Shown: positions 1 through 10,068 of the stretch, one piece after another
Layout of the letters: every line of letters starts with the position of its first letter
Position numbering within the stretch: the stretch's first letter is position 1
Source: Chenopodium formosanum
Taxonomy: Eukaryota > Streptophyta > Magnoliopsida > Caryophyllales > Amaranthaceae
Assembly: GCA_024500155.1 (NCBI GenBank)
Contig: CM044868.1
Span: 33,095,665-33,159,664 of the forward strand
Direction: 5' to 3'
Length of the DNA stretch: 64,000 nucleotides
Program-made: the position numbers and the translations under genes
The notes under the pieces: generated by a model
What the model was told of the DNA's origin: nothing
The model's database searches: none
The model's input: the letters and a program-made list of their open reading frames with translations, nothing else

Positions 1-2240
1 ACACAGTCCAGGTTTTCTTTTCATCGTCTAGCGTCTCCTGGTACGAGCATTCGGCTAGAAAGTCTGCCAGAGCTTGAGCCTTTATGACTGCTCTCGGCTG
101 GTAGCTGATGCTGAACTCTGTGAGCTCGAAAGCCCATTTGGCCAGCCTACCAGATTTTTCAACTTTGCCGAGAACCTTTTCCAGAGGCTGATCAGTCAGA
201 ACCACTATCTGATGACAATCAAAATAAGGTCTTAACTTCCGAGCAGCTACCACCACCGCATAAGCAACTTTTTCGAGTAAGGGGTAGCGGGTCTCGGCAT
301 CCGTCAAAGTGTGACTGACGAAGTAGATCGGTTGCTGAATTTTATTTTCTTCCGATCCCTCAGCAGCACTGCACTGATGGTGGCTTGGCTAACAACCACG
401 TACAGGTACAGACACTCTCCCTCTACTGGGCTAGCCAATGTTGGAAGTTGAGCAAGGTGCTCCCGAAGCTGCTTGAAGGCTTCTCTTTGCTCGTCCTCCC
501 AAACAAGCTCTTTTGTTTTCAGGAGTTTCAGGGCCTTGAAGAAAGGTAACCCCTTATCTGAGGCTCTAGAGATGAACCTCGAGAGGGCCGCCATTCTTCC
601 GGTGAGCCACTGAACGTCCCTCTTTGTTTTCGTCTCGGGAAGATCGAGCGTTACCTGCACCTTGGCGGGATTGGCATCAATCCCTCTTTTATTGACAATG
701 AATCCAAGGAATTTCCCTGACTTCACGCCGAAGACACACTTCTTCGGATTCAGCTTCATTTGGTGCTTTCTAAAGGTGGCGAAAGTTCCTGCCAGGTCCT
801 TAACATGGTCTTCAACGTAGACTTCCATGTTTCGGCCCTTTTACTCGGCAAAAACTTGGTCCACCAATCTTTGGTATGTTGCCCCCGCATTTTTCAATCC
901 GAAGGGCATCATTTTGTAGTTGTACACCCCGGCGTTTGTGACGAATGTCGTCTTTGCTCGGTCGTTGGGGTGCATGAAGATCTGATGATACCCAGAAAAT
1001 GCGTCCATGAAACTAAGCAAGGCGTGGCCACTTATTGAGTCGACTAGCTGATCGATCCTCGGCAAGGGATAAAAATCCTTCGGACATGCCTTATTTGAGT
1101 CCGTGAAGTCAACGCACATTCTCCAGGTGCCATTTGATTTCTGAACCATCACAACATTAGCCAGCCATTCTGGATACTGACAGGTTTCGATGAAGCCTAC
1201 ATCCAGCAACTTTTTGACCTCGGCTGCGATGTCTCGGTTCTTATTTGCGGAGTAATTCCGCTTCTTTTGCTTAACTGGTCGACACGTTGGGTCAACATTA
1301 AGCTTATGGGAGATGAGGTCTAGACTTATCCCGGGCATGTCAGCTGCCGAGAAAGCAAACACATCTCGGTTGTCCCGAAGGAGTTGGATGAGTTCAACGC
1401 GGACTTTTGGATCAAGATCCAATCTGATTGTAACGCATTTTTCGGCGTCTCCTTCGGTCAACTCAACCGTTTCTGTCTGATGGTCCAGCTCCATTGCTGT
1501 GGGGCTGGACTCCTCATTTTCTGGCCTGCTGTCTATGTCAGCAGGGGTTCCAGATTTCTTCTTTTTCGGCTGGCTCTCTGAGTCTTTTGGCTCAGATGAT
1601 GAGCTAGCCTTTTCTTTTCCTGGCCCTTTTTCTTTGGCGTGGTCTCCTTGAGCCGAAGCACTTAGGCCTTTCGGCTTCTTCGCGTTCGGCTGCCTATCTT
1701 TCTCCTCCTCATCCTCGTCGTCCTCTTTTGTACGACTGGTGGATGGCTTGAGGTAGTTGCACCTTTGGGCCTCCTTTTGGCTGCCCTCGATCCTTTCGGG
1801 ATAGCCGGCATCCGAGACATAGATCATCAGCTGATGGTATGTCGAGACTACCCCTTGGATCTCGTGAATAATGGGTCTCCCCATGATCACGTTGTACACG
1901 GAAGGAGCATCAATGACCAAGAATTCGGTCATGACGTTCCTGGCTGCCTCATCACAACCGATGGTTACAGGAAGTGTTACCTTCCCGTCTGGATAAGTTG
2001 AAGCCCCGTTAAATCCGGATAATGGGTAGGGTACCGGCATGAGGTGCTTGGGATTCAGCTTAATTTGATTGTAGGCCTTTCGGAATAAAATGTTTGCTCC
2101 GCTGTCGCCATCAACAAGAACCTTGCTGACGTCGTGGTTGGTCACCATGGCGATAATCACCAATGGATCCTCGTGAGGGTACGTCACCCCCCGGCAGTCG
2201 GCGGCTGTGAACGTCATGTTCGGCACCAGCGACTGGGGAG
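1..2240 (-). pseudogene. gypsy pol: protease, reverse transcriptase, RNase H (broken, runs off left edge)
   Basis: Reading leftwards on the minus strand. An aspartic-protease-like segment (VLVDGDSGANIL, about 2120-2090) is followed by a charged linker and a Ty3/gypsy reverse transcriptase with FMDAFSGYHQI and MPFGLKNAGATYQR. An in-frame TAA at 843-841 interrupts RT just before the catalytic box, which reads YVED instead of YVDD. The frame then continues to about 340, where a frameshift leads into RNase H (PIYFVSHTL, LTDQPLEKVL, QALADFLAE) that reaches base 1. A further stop lies near 2240, upstream of the protease. Family knowledge: such a polyprotein processes Gag and makes cDNA in virus-like particles. 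Stop, frameshift and altered catalytic box mark this copy as dead. Integrase and the other LTR would lie left of the window. Confidence 0.93.
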
Positions 2241-2604
2241 GCTAAATGCTGGCATTGTTCACTTGATGGGTTAGAGCCCTAAGGTGACGCTTGTGTTCCC
2301 TCCGAGAACATACTCCTACCGAGATAACGTTAATTGGAGGAAATTTTCCCTCTGCATTTTTGCTGTTCTTTCGGGGGAAGTCAAGTTCTTGCCGAGAGTC
2401 CTTTTCGGATTTCTTAGCCTCTTATTTCTCGCGGTGATCTGCGATGTACTTTTTCAAGTATCCCTTCCGAACCATATCTTCGATTTGGTCCTTCAGCTAG
2501 ATACACTCTTCAGTGTTGTGTCCCGGTGATTCATGGAACTCACACCACTGATTTTTATTTTTGCGCTGATACCACTCAGGGAGTGGTCTCGGCTTCCTAT
2601 AACT

Positions 2605-4139
2605 CTACTCTTCCTTCGTCACGCTGTAGATCTTAGCGCGCGGAAGGGCCAACGGAGTATAAGATTCATATCTGCCTGTGAAGGGGGCAGATTTTTCCTT
2701 CTTCGGCTCGTTGGCCGAAGATTGCTCCGAGGCTTTCGCTTTTCCTTTCGTCCTTTGGCCTTGGCCTTCGGACGTTTGTTTTTGCTTCCCACTCCCGGAT
2801 TGGGGGTGGGATTTTGTCTTGTTCCACTCTTCGGCTCGGATGAATTTATCCGAGGCGTTTAGAGCCTCCTCCAGGGTCTGCGGGGTATGCATGATCATGA
2901 AGTGTAGGAACTTTCCAAGCTGAAGGCCATTCTGCATTGCAAAAACGACCAGTTCCTGGTCCAGCTGAGAAACGCTGGATGACTCGTTGCTGAAACAAGT
3001 CAGGTAGTCTCGGAGACTCTCGGTCTCCTTTTGCTGCAAGCCCAAGAGCTCTGCAGTGGTCTTCTCTCGGCGGTTTGCCGTGGAGAATTTGCTCTTGAAC
3101 TTGGTGGACAGGTCGTCCCACCCCGTTATAGAGCTTCCTTTACTCCCTTGGAGATCCACGCTTGCGCGACCCCCTTGAGAGTGGTGGGAAAATATTTGCA
3201 CCAGGTCGCTTCGGACCTTAGGCAAAGATGCATGTGCCCCTCGTAAGAGGCAATATGGTCATTCGGATCCGAAGTCCCATCATATGTAATGTGCGACGGT
3301 ATTTTAACCGTAGGCACATGCTCTTCTAGAATCCATTGTTCGAATGGGGAACTGGAAGGTAGCATCACGGCCTTGCCTTTGTTCTTGGCGGAAGGGACCG
3401 CGCTCCTCCCTCTTAGAGAGGTAGGAGTGGTTTTCATCCCTGGCTGGGAAGTTCGGGCCTCGGCTACAGGAAATGAGAGGCGGCTATGCACACTCGTTTC
3501 CCTGCCGCCGAGTCGGTCGAGAACGCTTCGGGGAACAGTCTCAGGTCGCTCTCGGTGAGCCGTTTCCGGTCGAGAGGCCGAGCTGCTGCTTTTATGAGTT
3601 TCTGGCCGAGAGGTAGAGGTTCCTTTGAAAAATTGAGGGTTCTTTCTCCCTTCCCTTTCGGTCCTCAAAGTATCCTCTTCCCACTCTTCCAGCTCCTTGA
3701 AGGAGGGAGGTTTCCCCCCTTCATGGCCGAGCTTCCTCCACTGATGCTTGGTATGCAGAGGAGTTCAGTCACGAGGTGGAGGCATATTTTATGCCCTCAT
3801 TGCTTCCATAAGCACCGCCAGCGCTCTTGCCACTTCTTCCGAGTTGGGCCCCGTAAGAGGGGTCCTCGGCTGAGTGTGGGAGTGAGAGCGGATGGTCAAT
3901 GGTTGGCTTTGGGGCACTGATTGAGTCCTATGCTCGGACTGACTTCTATTGGACCGAGGGGGACTCGGTCTATGATGAGAGTTGTGAATTACGGGAGAAA
4001 GGGAATCCTCCCTATATGATCCTCCCCCTGAACTGGCACCCTTAGAGGAGTTCCGGTCCGGCGAAGGTGATGGTGTAGGAGTCTTAGGCCTTTCGCCCGC
4101 TCCTTGACTTAGTCTCTTGTTCTTGCGGTTCTTAGCCAT
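2605..4139 (-). pseudogene. gypsy gag (Tat-type), frameshifted
   Basis: Begins at ATG 4139 with a basic, Ser/Pro-rich N terminus (MAKNRKNKRL), then meets stops near 3789 and 3755. The same product continues through the segment containing QWILEEHVPTVKIPSH (about 3345-3300) and then shifts frame near 3150. The next frame holds a Retrotrans_gag-like core: WDDLSTKFKSKFSTA, ETESLRDYLTCF, and TLEEALNASDKFIRAEE. A Lys/Gln-rich tail follows. Family knowledge: Gag forms the retrotransposon particle. Order LTR-gag-pol on the minus strand agrees with the neighbouring PBS and LTR. Several stops and one frameshift mean no intact Gag can be made. Confidence 0.9.
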
Positions 4140-4196
4140 TGCTACTAAGATTTTTGCAAGATGATTTTGATTGGCTTAAAGATTTTTTGAAAGTCT

Positions 4197-4214
4197 TCCG
4201 CACAGACGGCGCCA
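4197..4214 (-). promoter_or_regulatory. primer-binding site of left gypsy element
   Basis: On the minus strand the 5' LTR ends in CA at 4218 and is followed after ATT by TGGCGCCGTCTGTGCGGA. The TGG start (pairing with a tRNA CCA end) and the position directly after the LTR identify it as a minus-strand DNA priming site. I cannot name the tRNA with certainty. Confidence 0.75.
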
Positions 4215-4217
4215 AAT

Positions 4218-4645
4218 TGTTTCGGGTGAAAACAATGGGACCTTGCCGAAGGTCCAATAAAGGGGATGAAGACTGGTCTGGTCCAAATGATACTGGGCCA
4301 AAGGTTTCCTGCACAGCAAACACACGTAAACTGGCCCTGGGGGTGGATCCGAGGAAGACCCCTCCAATGCCGAAGTCAAACAGTGTTTAGAGAAAGAAAG
4401 CTATGCAAGAGATTTAATGCTTGAGGCTTTAATGTGTATTGATGATAAATGACTCAATTGAAGGCTTTTATACCTTAGCATGACAAAGGAAGGAGGATGA
4501 TTGGGTCGGACTCTGTCATGGGCCAACCATGACAATTTGGGCCGCTTGACTTATGCTGACTTGGCTTAATTGGAGGCTTGGGCCTTGACCTTGGAATATT
4601 GGATCATTAATTACTAGGCCCAATTAGCTTAATTGGACCCAAACA
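4218..4645 (-). repeat. 5' LTR of left gypsy element
   Basis: 428 bp bounded by TGTTTCGGG at 4218 and CCCAAACA ending at 4645, an imperfect terminal inverted repeat. Read on the minus strand it holds a TATA box (TATAAAAG, 4472-4465) upstream of the transcribed part. ATTTC at 4646-4650 should be the TSD, but its partner is outside the window, so this is untested. It is short compared with the 2-kb LTRs elsewhere in the window. Confidence 0.85.
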
Positions 4646-6031
4646 ATTTCTATTAAATATTTACCAAAATTCCCACCAATTTGGAACAATATTTGTGCAA
4701 ATTTAACTTTTCCATGTAAATTTTGTTTTCCCATTTAGTTTTATTACTTTATCTCTTTACTTTTTTACATATCCAACATCAATTTACTTTTTCAATGTAT
4801 TTTAACTATTCTTTTATGTGTTTATTAATTCCCTTGAAAAATACCTATAAGATACTATCAAAAGGGGACACAAGGAGTATATTTTTTTGGGTGGATTAAT
4901 TAAGATTAATAATACTATAAGATTCCATTAGAACAAGAAAAATAGAATTAATGATATGAAATTGTTGATTCCTATACATAGCCCTTATTAGGGCTATGTA
5001 TAACAAAATCCATAATTAAATTAAGGTTCTTGAAATAATTGAATTATTTTTTTGTCAAAAACATATTTAATTTCAGTATAATATCTTACTCAAGATTATA
5101 AAAGGTTCTTTGATCATTAGCTCTAGACAAAGGGACTGAACGCGTTTAATTTATCCTGTCATCTGTTATACACTTGTTTACGTGTTGCAGTTTAATCTAA
5201 CAATCAAAATCTTTTTAGCATAAGCGGACAAAAGCTCTCTTTTAATGGAGTGCAAATTTTTTTTGAACTGTCAAAAATTATGTTCTCTGATGTAGAGTTA
5301 TAACAAAGCATTTTAGTCCTGGGTTACAGGAATAATGCTAGTTCTCACCCCTGCACCCATAGGACATGGAGCTTCCAACGTGTCTCGTGATCCAAAACTT
5401 TACTTAATAAAAAAATAAGATGAACAGTAGATTCTTGGGGTCACCACTTTTCTTAAAACGAGAGAAACACATTGAAGCTGTAAGAATATGTGCTAGTACC
5501 AAGGCAAGAACAAATCGTCGGACAATATATTATGCATTAATTTTGATTTCAATGAGAAGATGAAAATACAACAAAAATCAAGACATGGATTTGATCAACA
5601 AGCATCGGTGATAACCCTGTTCCTTTGTAGGATAAATTTTAATTATATCTAATACGTATCATAATACCAAGGATATATCAATACTAATACCTAGGAAGAT
5701 ACAGCTAATCTGTTATTAATAGGATTCTGGATTCCTAGTCCCTATGTACTATTTATTTAATCACACTAATAAAAAATTAATTTCGGATCCTGATACCTTA
5801 GATATGTAAAGTTCAAATTGGAAAAACAAGATCTGTTTGTCTGAACTCCATCAGTCAAACGAGCACCTTTGACAGATGCCTGAACACAGAATAATCATAG
5901 AATTTGAATAAACCTTCTCCATCTCCACCAAAAAAAATTAAAACATACTGTAACATGTTTTACATCTGAAATGACGACCTCGGAAGAAGCAGTACAATAT
6001 TTTTCAGCACTCCGTTGATACTGTAACACAG
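4646..6031. other. AT-rich intergenic region upstream of the receptor kinase
   Basis: No coding sequence seen. It should contain the promoter of the gene starting at 6032, but I find no convincing TATA box at a usual distance. A perfect hairpin lies at 4973-5002. A purine-rich string near 4860-4880 resembles one end of a Stowaway-like MITE without a visible partner end. Confidence 0.6.
4973..5002. repeat. perfect 13-bp inverted repeat, 4-nt loop
   Basis: TATACATAGCCCT (4973-4985), loop TATT, then AGGGCTATGTATA (4990-5002). All 13 pairs match. It stands alone in AT-rich DNA about 1 kb upstream of the kinase start. It could be a very short MITE remnant or an incidental palindrome. Confidence 0.85.
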
Positions 6032-6855
6032 ATGATGGGTGCAGAGAAGAATTATAGACAGCTGTTATTTTTGCAGCTGGTAGTTACAGTATTTCTTTTT
6101 TCGGATATTTCTGTTACTCGAGAAGTGGAAGGCAAAAACTCTTGTCCGAATTGTGGGAAAATTACGGTACCTTATCCTCTTAGCATTTCACAAAGTTGTG
6201 GTGACCAATTGTATAAAGTACGGTGCACCACGGGAAAGCTATGGCTTGATACTCTCAATGGATCATCGTATCTTATCACATCCATTTCCCCAAAGACCCA
6301 ACGACTAACCATACGTCCACAGGAGTACTACCAAAATAGGTGTGCAAGACTGGACTTAAAATCTGGGGGAATCTGGCTTAACCAGAGCCTGCCCTTTAGT
6401 ATTAGTAACAGTAATACTGTCCTGATGATGAACTGCACGAATTCAACTGTGAAATTATCGTCAATGGATTGCACATCAGGAAGTCTGTGCAATGCTTACA
6501 AGAATACAAGGTGCAAAGGTTTACCTTGTTGCTCATACACAACTGGGGGTTCCAAAACAGCCTACAGACTTGACATTTCAGACACTGGTTTGACTGGTTG
6601 TACATCATATGAGAGCTTTGTTAGATTGGATCCCACTTTACCTGTAAAAAAGTGGCCAGAATCTGGGGTCCAGATACAATGGGATGAACCTGTTGAACCT
6701 CTCTGCACATCGTCTTTAGATTGCCATGGATTGGAAAATTCAACGTGTTTGCCTAATCGTGTTGTTGCAGGATCAAAGAAGAGGTGTTTCTGCAATAAAA
6801 GACTTCGATGGAATTTGATTAATGGAACTTGTGATGGTAAGTGTCTTAAATTTCT

Positions 6856-6893
<38 letters not shown>

Positions 6894-8677
6894 TTACAAT
6901 ACAGTCTTTCATTTTTTTTTCTCAGTTAAAAGAAGATTAGACCTGAACTTTGGAATGAAAAGGAGTAATTTTGCTGCATCATTTTTCATTCATATATTAT
7001 TTTAGCTACATATTTATGAAAACAACTTATGTTCACTTAAATACATTCTGTAAATGGGATTTAATCCCCCAAGAATTGCTTATTTGATGGTGTTGGCTCT
7101 TCAAACAAAAACCATTGAATAAAGCATTACTCCGTAGTATTTTGCAAATTAATACGAAACATTACTGAACAGCCAGTAATCTAGAATGATTTTGTCATAA
7201 CATAAACAGGAAACAGTCATAATGATTTTCATAAGATAAAGAGGAAACAGTCATAATGAACAGTCATTGGCTAATAGTTTCAACAATATTACCCTTTTTC
7301 TGGAGCATCTTCGAAACTTCTTCATGAACTGGTGATTTACTACTAGCTTCTCTGTTACGCTATCTGTATTGCTTAAATGATATGAATAACACCAGGTCAC
7401 ATTGCTATTTCAGTCAGGAAGTGTAAGAAAAGAGGTTGTCCTCATCACATAAACCGAAAGAAAATTTATCACGGTACATAATTATGCTCCTATAACCACC
7501 ACCTCTCCTCTCCCTACTTCTCCAACTCTCAATTCTGCAGTGAATTCATATTTATGATTATTTGCGGAATGTTATTGCTTCAGGTTTGATATTTGCAGCA
7601 TGTGGAATCGCTATCATCTTAATATTTTTTGTACTAGTTCAGCAGCATAAGAAGCACATCAAAAGAGAAGCTCATCGTAGACTGGTCAGGCAACGTGAAG
7701 AAGTATTAAATGCCCACAACCATGGGAAAGCTGCTAAATTATTCTCTGGTAAAGAGATGAGGAGATCAACAAACAACTTTTCCAAGGAAAATCTTCTTGG
7801 TGTAGGTGGATTTGGGGAAGTCTATAAGGGTAATTTAGACGATGGAACACTAGCTGCTATTAAAAAAGCAAAGCCAGGAAAGACTCTAGGAATGGACCAA
7901 GTCCTAAATGAAGTCTGCATACTTTGCCAAGTAAATCATCGGAGTCTTGTCAGATTGCTTGGCTGCTGTCTTGATCTAGACATGCCAGTATTGGTGTATG
8001 AGTATGTTCCTAACGGAACACTCTTTGAGCACCTACATGGGCGCTACTCCAACGAATGGGGGACCCTAACTTGGCAAAGGAGACTCTTCATTGCTAAGCA
8101 AACAGCTGATGGTCTTGCATACCTCCATTTCTCTGCTGTGCCACCCATTTTCCACCGGGATATCAAATCAAGTAACATATTACTAGACGAAAAACTTGAT
8201 GCCAAAGTTTCAGATTTCGGCCTCTCAAGGCTGGTCGACACTGAGGCAACCCATATATCTACCTGTGCTCAAGGAACACTTGGTTACCTTGATCCAGAAT
8301 ACTATCAGAATTACCAATTAACTGATAGAAGTGATGTTTACAGCTTTGGGGTTGTTCTATTAGAGCTCCTTACTTCCAAGAAGGCTATAGATTTTAATAG
8401 GGAAGATGATGTGAACCTTGCTGTTTATGTAACTAATTTGGCAGACAAAGAGAAACTGTTTGATGCCGTTGATGCAGGACTTACAAAGCAGGCCAACAAT
8501 CTAGAACTAGAAACTATGAAAGCATTCGGTCTTCTTGCTGTAGCATGTGTGGATGAACAACGGAAAAATCGACCTTCTATGGGAGAAGTTACAGAGGAAC
8601 TTGAATACATCATTAGTATCATTTCCCAAGAGCCAAATAATGACTCCAAAACAGACGGAATTAAGATTGTTCCTTGA
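6032..8677 (+). CDS. wall-associated receptor kinase-like protein (WAKL20-like), two exons
   Basis: Model: exon 1 6032-6836, intron 6837-7583 (donor GTAAGT, acceptor TTCAG), exon 2 7584-8677. The junction is phase 1 and keeps frame, giving 632 residues. N terminus: signal peptide (hydrophobic LLFLQLVVTVFLF), then a Cys-rich GUB_WAK-type galacturonan-binding region (SCPNCGKITVPYPL) and a second Cys-rich part ending in FCNKRLRWNLINGTC. The start of exon 2 encodes a membrane helix (LIFAACGIAIILIFFVLV). The kinase has glycine loop GVGGFGEVYKG, lysine in AAIKKAK, catalytic loop HRDIKSSN, DFG, GYLDPEYY and DVYSFGVVLLELL. Family knowledge: plasma-membrane Ser/Thr kinase sensing cell-wall signals. 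An in-phase alternative acceptor at 7599 would shorten the membrane helix. No lesions seen; this is the only intact ordinary host gene here. Confidence 0.93.
6858..6890. repeat. 33-base poly(A) run inside the kinase intron
   Basis: An uninterrupted run of 33 A begins 21 bases after the splice donor. It is probably a slippage-prone microsatellite. It makes a false extension of exon 1 into a poly-lysine ORF. Confidence 0.9.
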
Positions 8678-8940
8678 ATGCATATTTGCTGCAGCACTGT
8701 GTGGATTATAGTGTTTCGAATAATATAATTGTCAAATTTGTAATTGAATTTTCTTTTCGTTTTACAATTTCAGTTAGAATTTTCTTAGAATATCATTCTT
8801 TCTCTTATCCAAAAGAACCAGAACTAGTCACGGAGTTGGATCAGCAACAGAAAGAAAATACTATGCAAAACACCTTAATCAATCAATCAAAAAGTCATAA
8901 TCCCATAAGGTAAAAAGTGATTATTATGTGTAGTTGTAGG

Positions 8941-9822
8941 CACCTAAAAATGTTTCCATAAAACCAAACCTGATGACAAATAATCTTTCACCGTCATTAT
9001 TGGTCGGGTTGAATATTTAATATCAAATTTGCTTAAAATCCACATTCAGTCAAACACGACTTACAAATTAGCCAACAAATTAGTCCTAATTTTTAATCAA
9101 AGCATAATCCAACCATCATTTTAGCCCAAAACTTTTTAATTAATTAATTAAGCCCGATTAATAAATAATAAAACCTTAAATAGGTGTGGAACTTTGAAAC
9201 GACGCCTAAATATCACGTACTTAAATTTTAAACAAAAGGTATAATGAATTGGATGGATTTCAAGGAAACAACAAACAGGTTCGTCGTGTCACGGCAGAAA
9301 TGCTGCGCAACGACAATCTCTACCGTCCCACGGTATATTGCACCATGTCACGGCAAATCCTGCCGTGAAGCAACTGTAGAAACCTAAAGATGTCTCTCCA
9401 AATCTAAAACCGATGATGAACAACCTTTCAACGTCATTATTGTTCGAGTAAATTATTTAATCTCGGGAGTGCTTAAAACCCATATTCAATCAACAAATTA
9501 GTCCTAATATTGATTCAAAAACAGTTCAACTTACATTTTTGCCAAACCATTTTGAATTCATTTCGTGTTATATATTTATTAAGCCCGATTAAAAAAATAA
9601 TAAAAACCCTAAGCCTCAAATTATTCTGGAAGAGCTAAAACGGCGCCTAATCACATTCTTAATTATTAAACAAAGAATAAAATGAATTTGGACGATTTTC
9701 AAGAAAAAACGACTTTGCCGTGTGGCAGTAGATATGTAGCGCATCGGTAAAACCTGCCATGTCACGAAAAACCGTGCTGTGTCGCGGTAGACATGCCTTG
9801 ACATTGCGTTATTCTAAGGTTT
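8941..9822. repeat. diverged tandem duplication, two units of about 440 bp
   Basis: Unit 1 from about 8941 and unit 2 from about 9382 share the same order of blocks: CACCTAAA, GATGA..CAACCTTTCA, CGTCATTATTG, TTAGTCCTAAT, AAGCCCGATTAA, AAACGRCGCCTAA, then CACGGCA-rich text. Substitutions and short indels are many, so the duplication is old. No ORF is present. Unit 1 also holds the small inverted repeat CACGGCA/TGCCGTG near 9350. The 260 bases between the kinase stop and 8941 look like 3' UTR or plain intergenic DNA. Confidence 0.8.
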
Positions 9823-10068
9823 CTCAATGGCGCATTTCATTTCTAGGATTTGATGCATCATTTTGTTAATTTCCTCTATAAATGTAAGGCTAAATTCCTT
9901 AGTTTTAGGGCACCAAAAATCATTCTTTCTCTCTCTCTCTCTCTCCTATGCTCTAGCCTAAACACTAGCCTATGCTATTCTTTCATCATACATCCTCTTA
10001 GCACTCCCTGGAGTCCGTACTTTACCCGTAATTCTTCACTTAAGCCAATGCGTGAACGGTAGAACTGC
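9823..10068. other. gap with CT microsatellite and TATA-like box
   Basis: Contains CTATAAATG near 9880 and a (CT)n tract near 9930-9955. The arrangement resembles the promoter and leader of an old LTR, but no matching partner is present. No gene seen. Confidence 0.4.

Noticed and set aside
4646..4880. Possible Stowaway-like MITE ending near 4880
   Set aside because: Only one end looks familiar; no matching inverted end or TA duplication found.
6858..6930. Poly(A) as a sign of a retrocopied gene
   Set aside because: The run lies in an intron of a gene that still has its intron and its downstream exon, so it is not the tail of a retrocopy.
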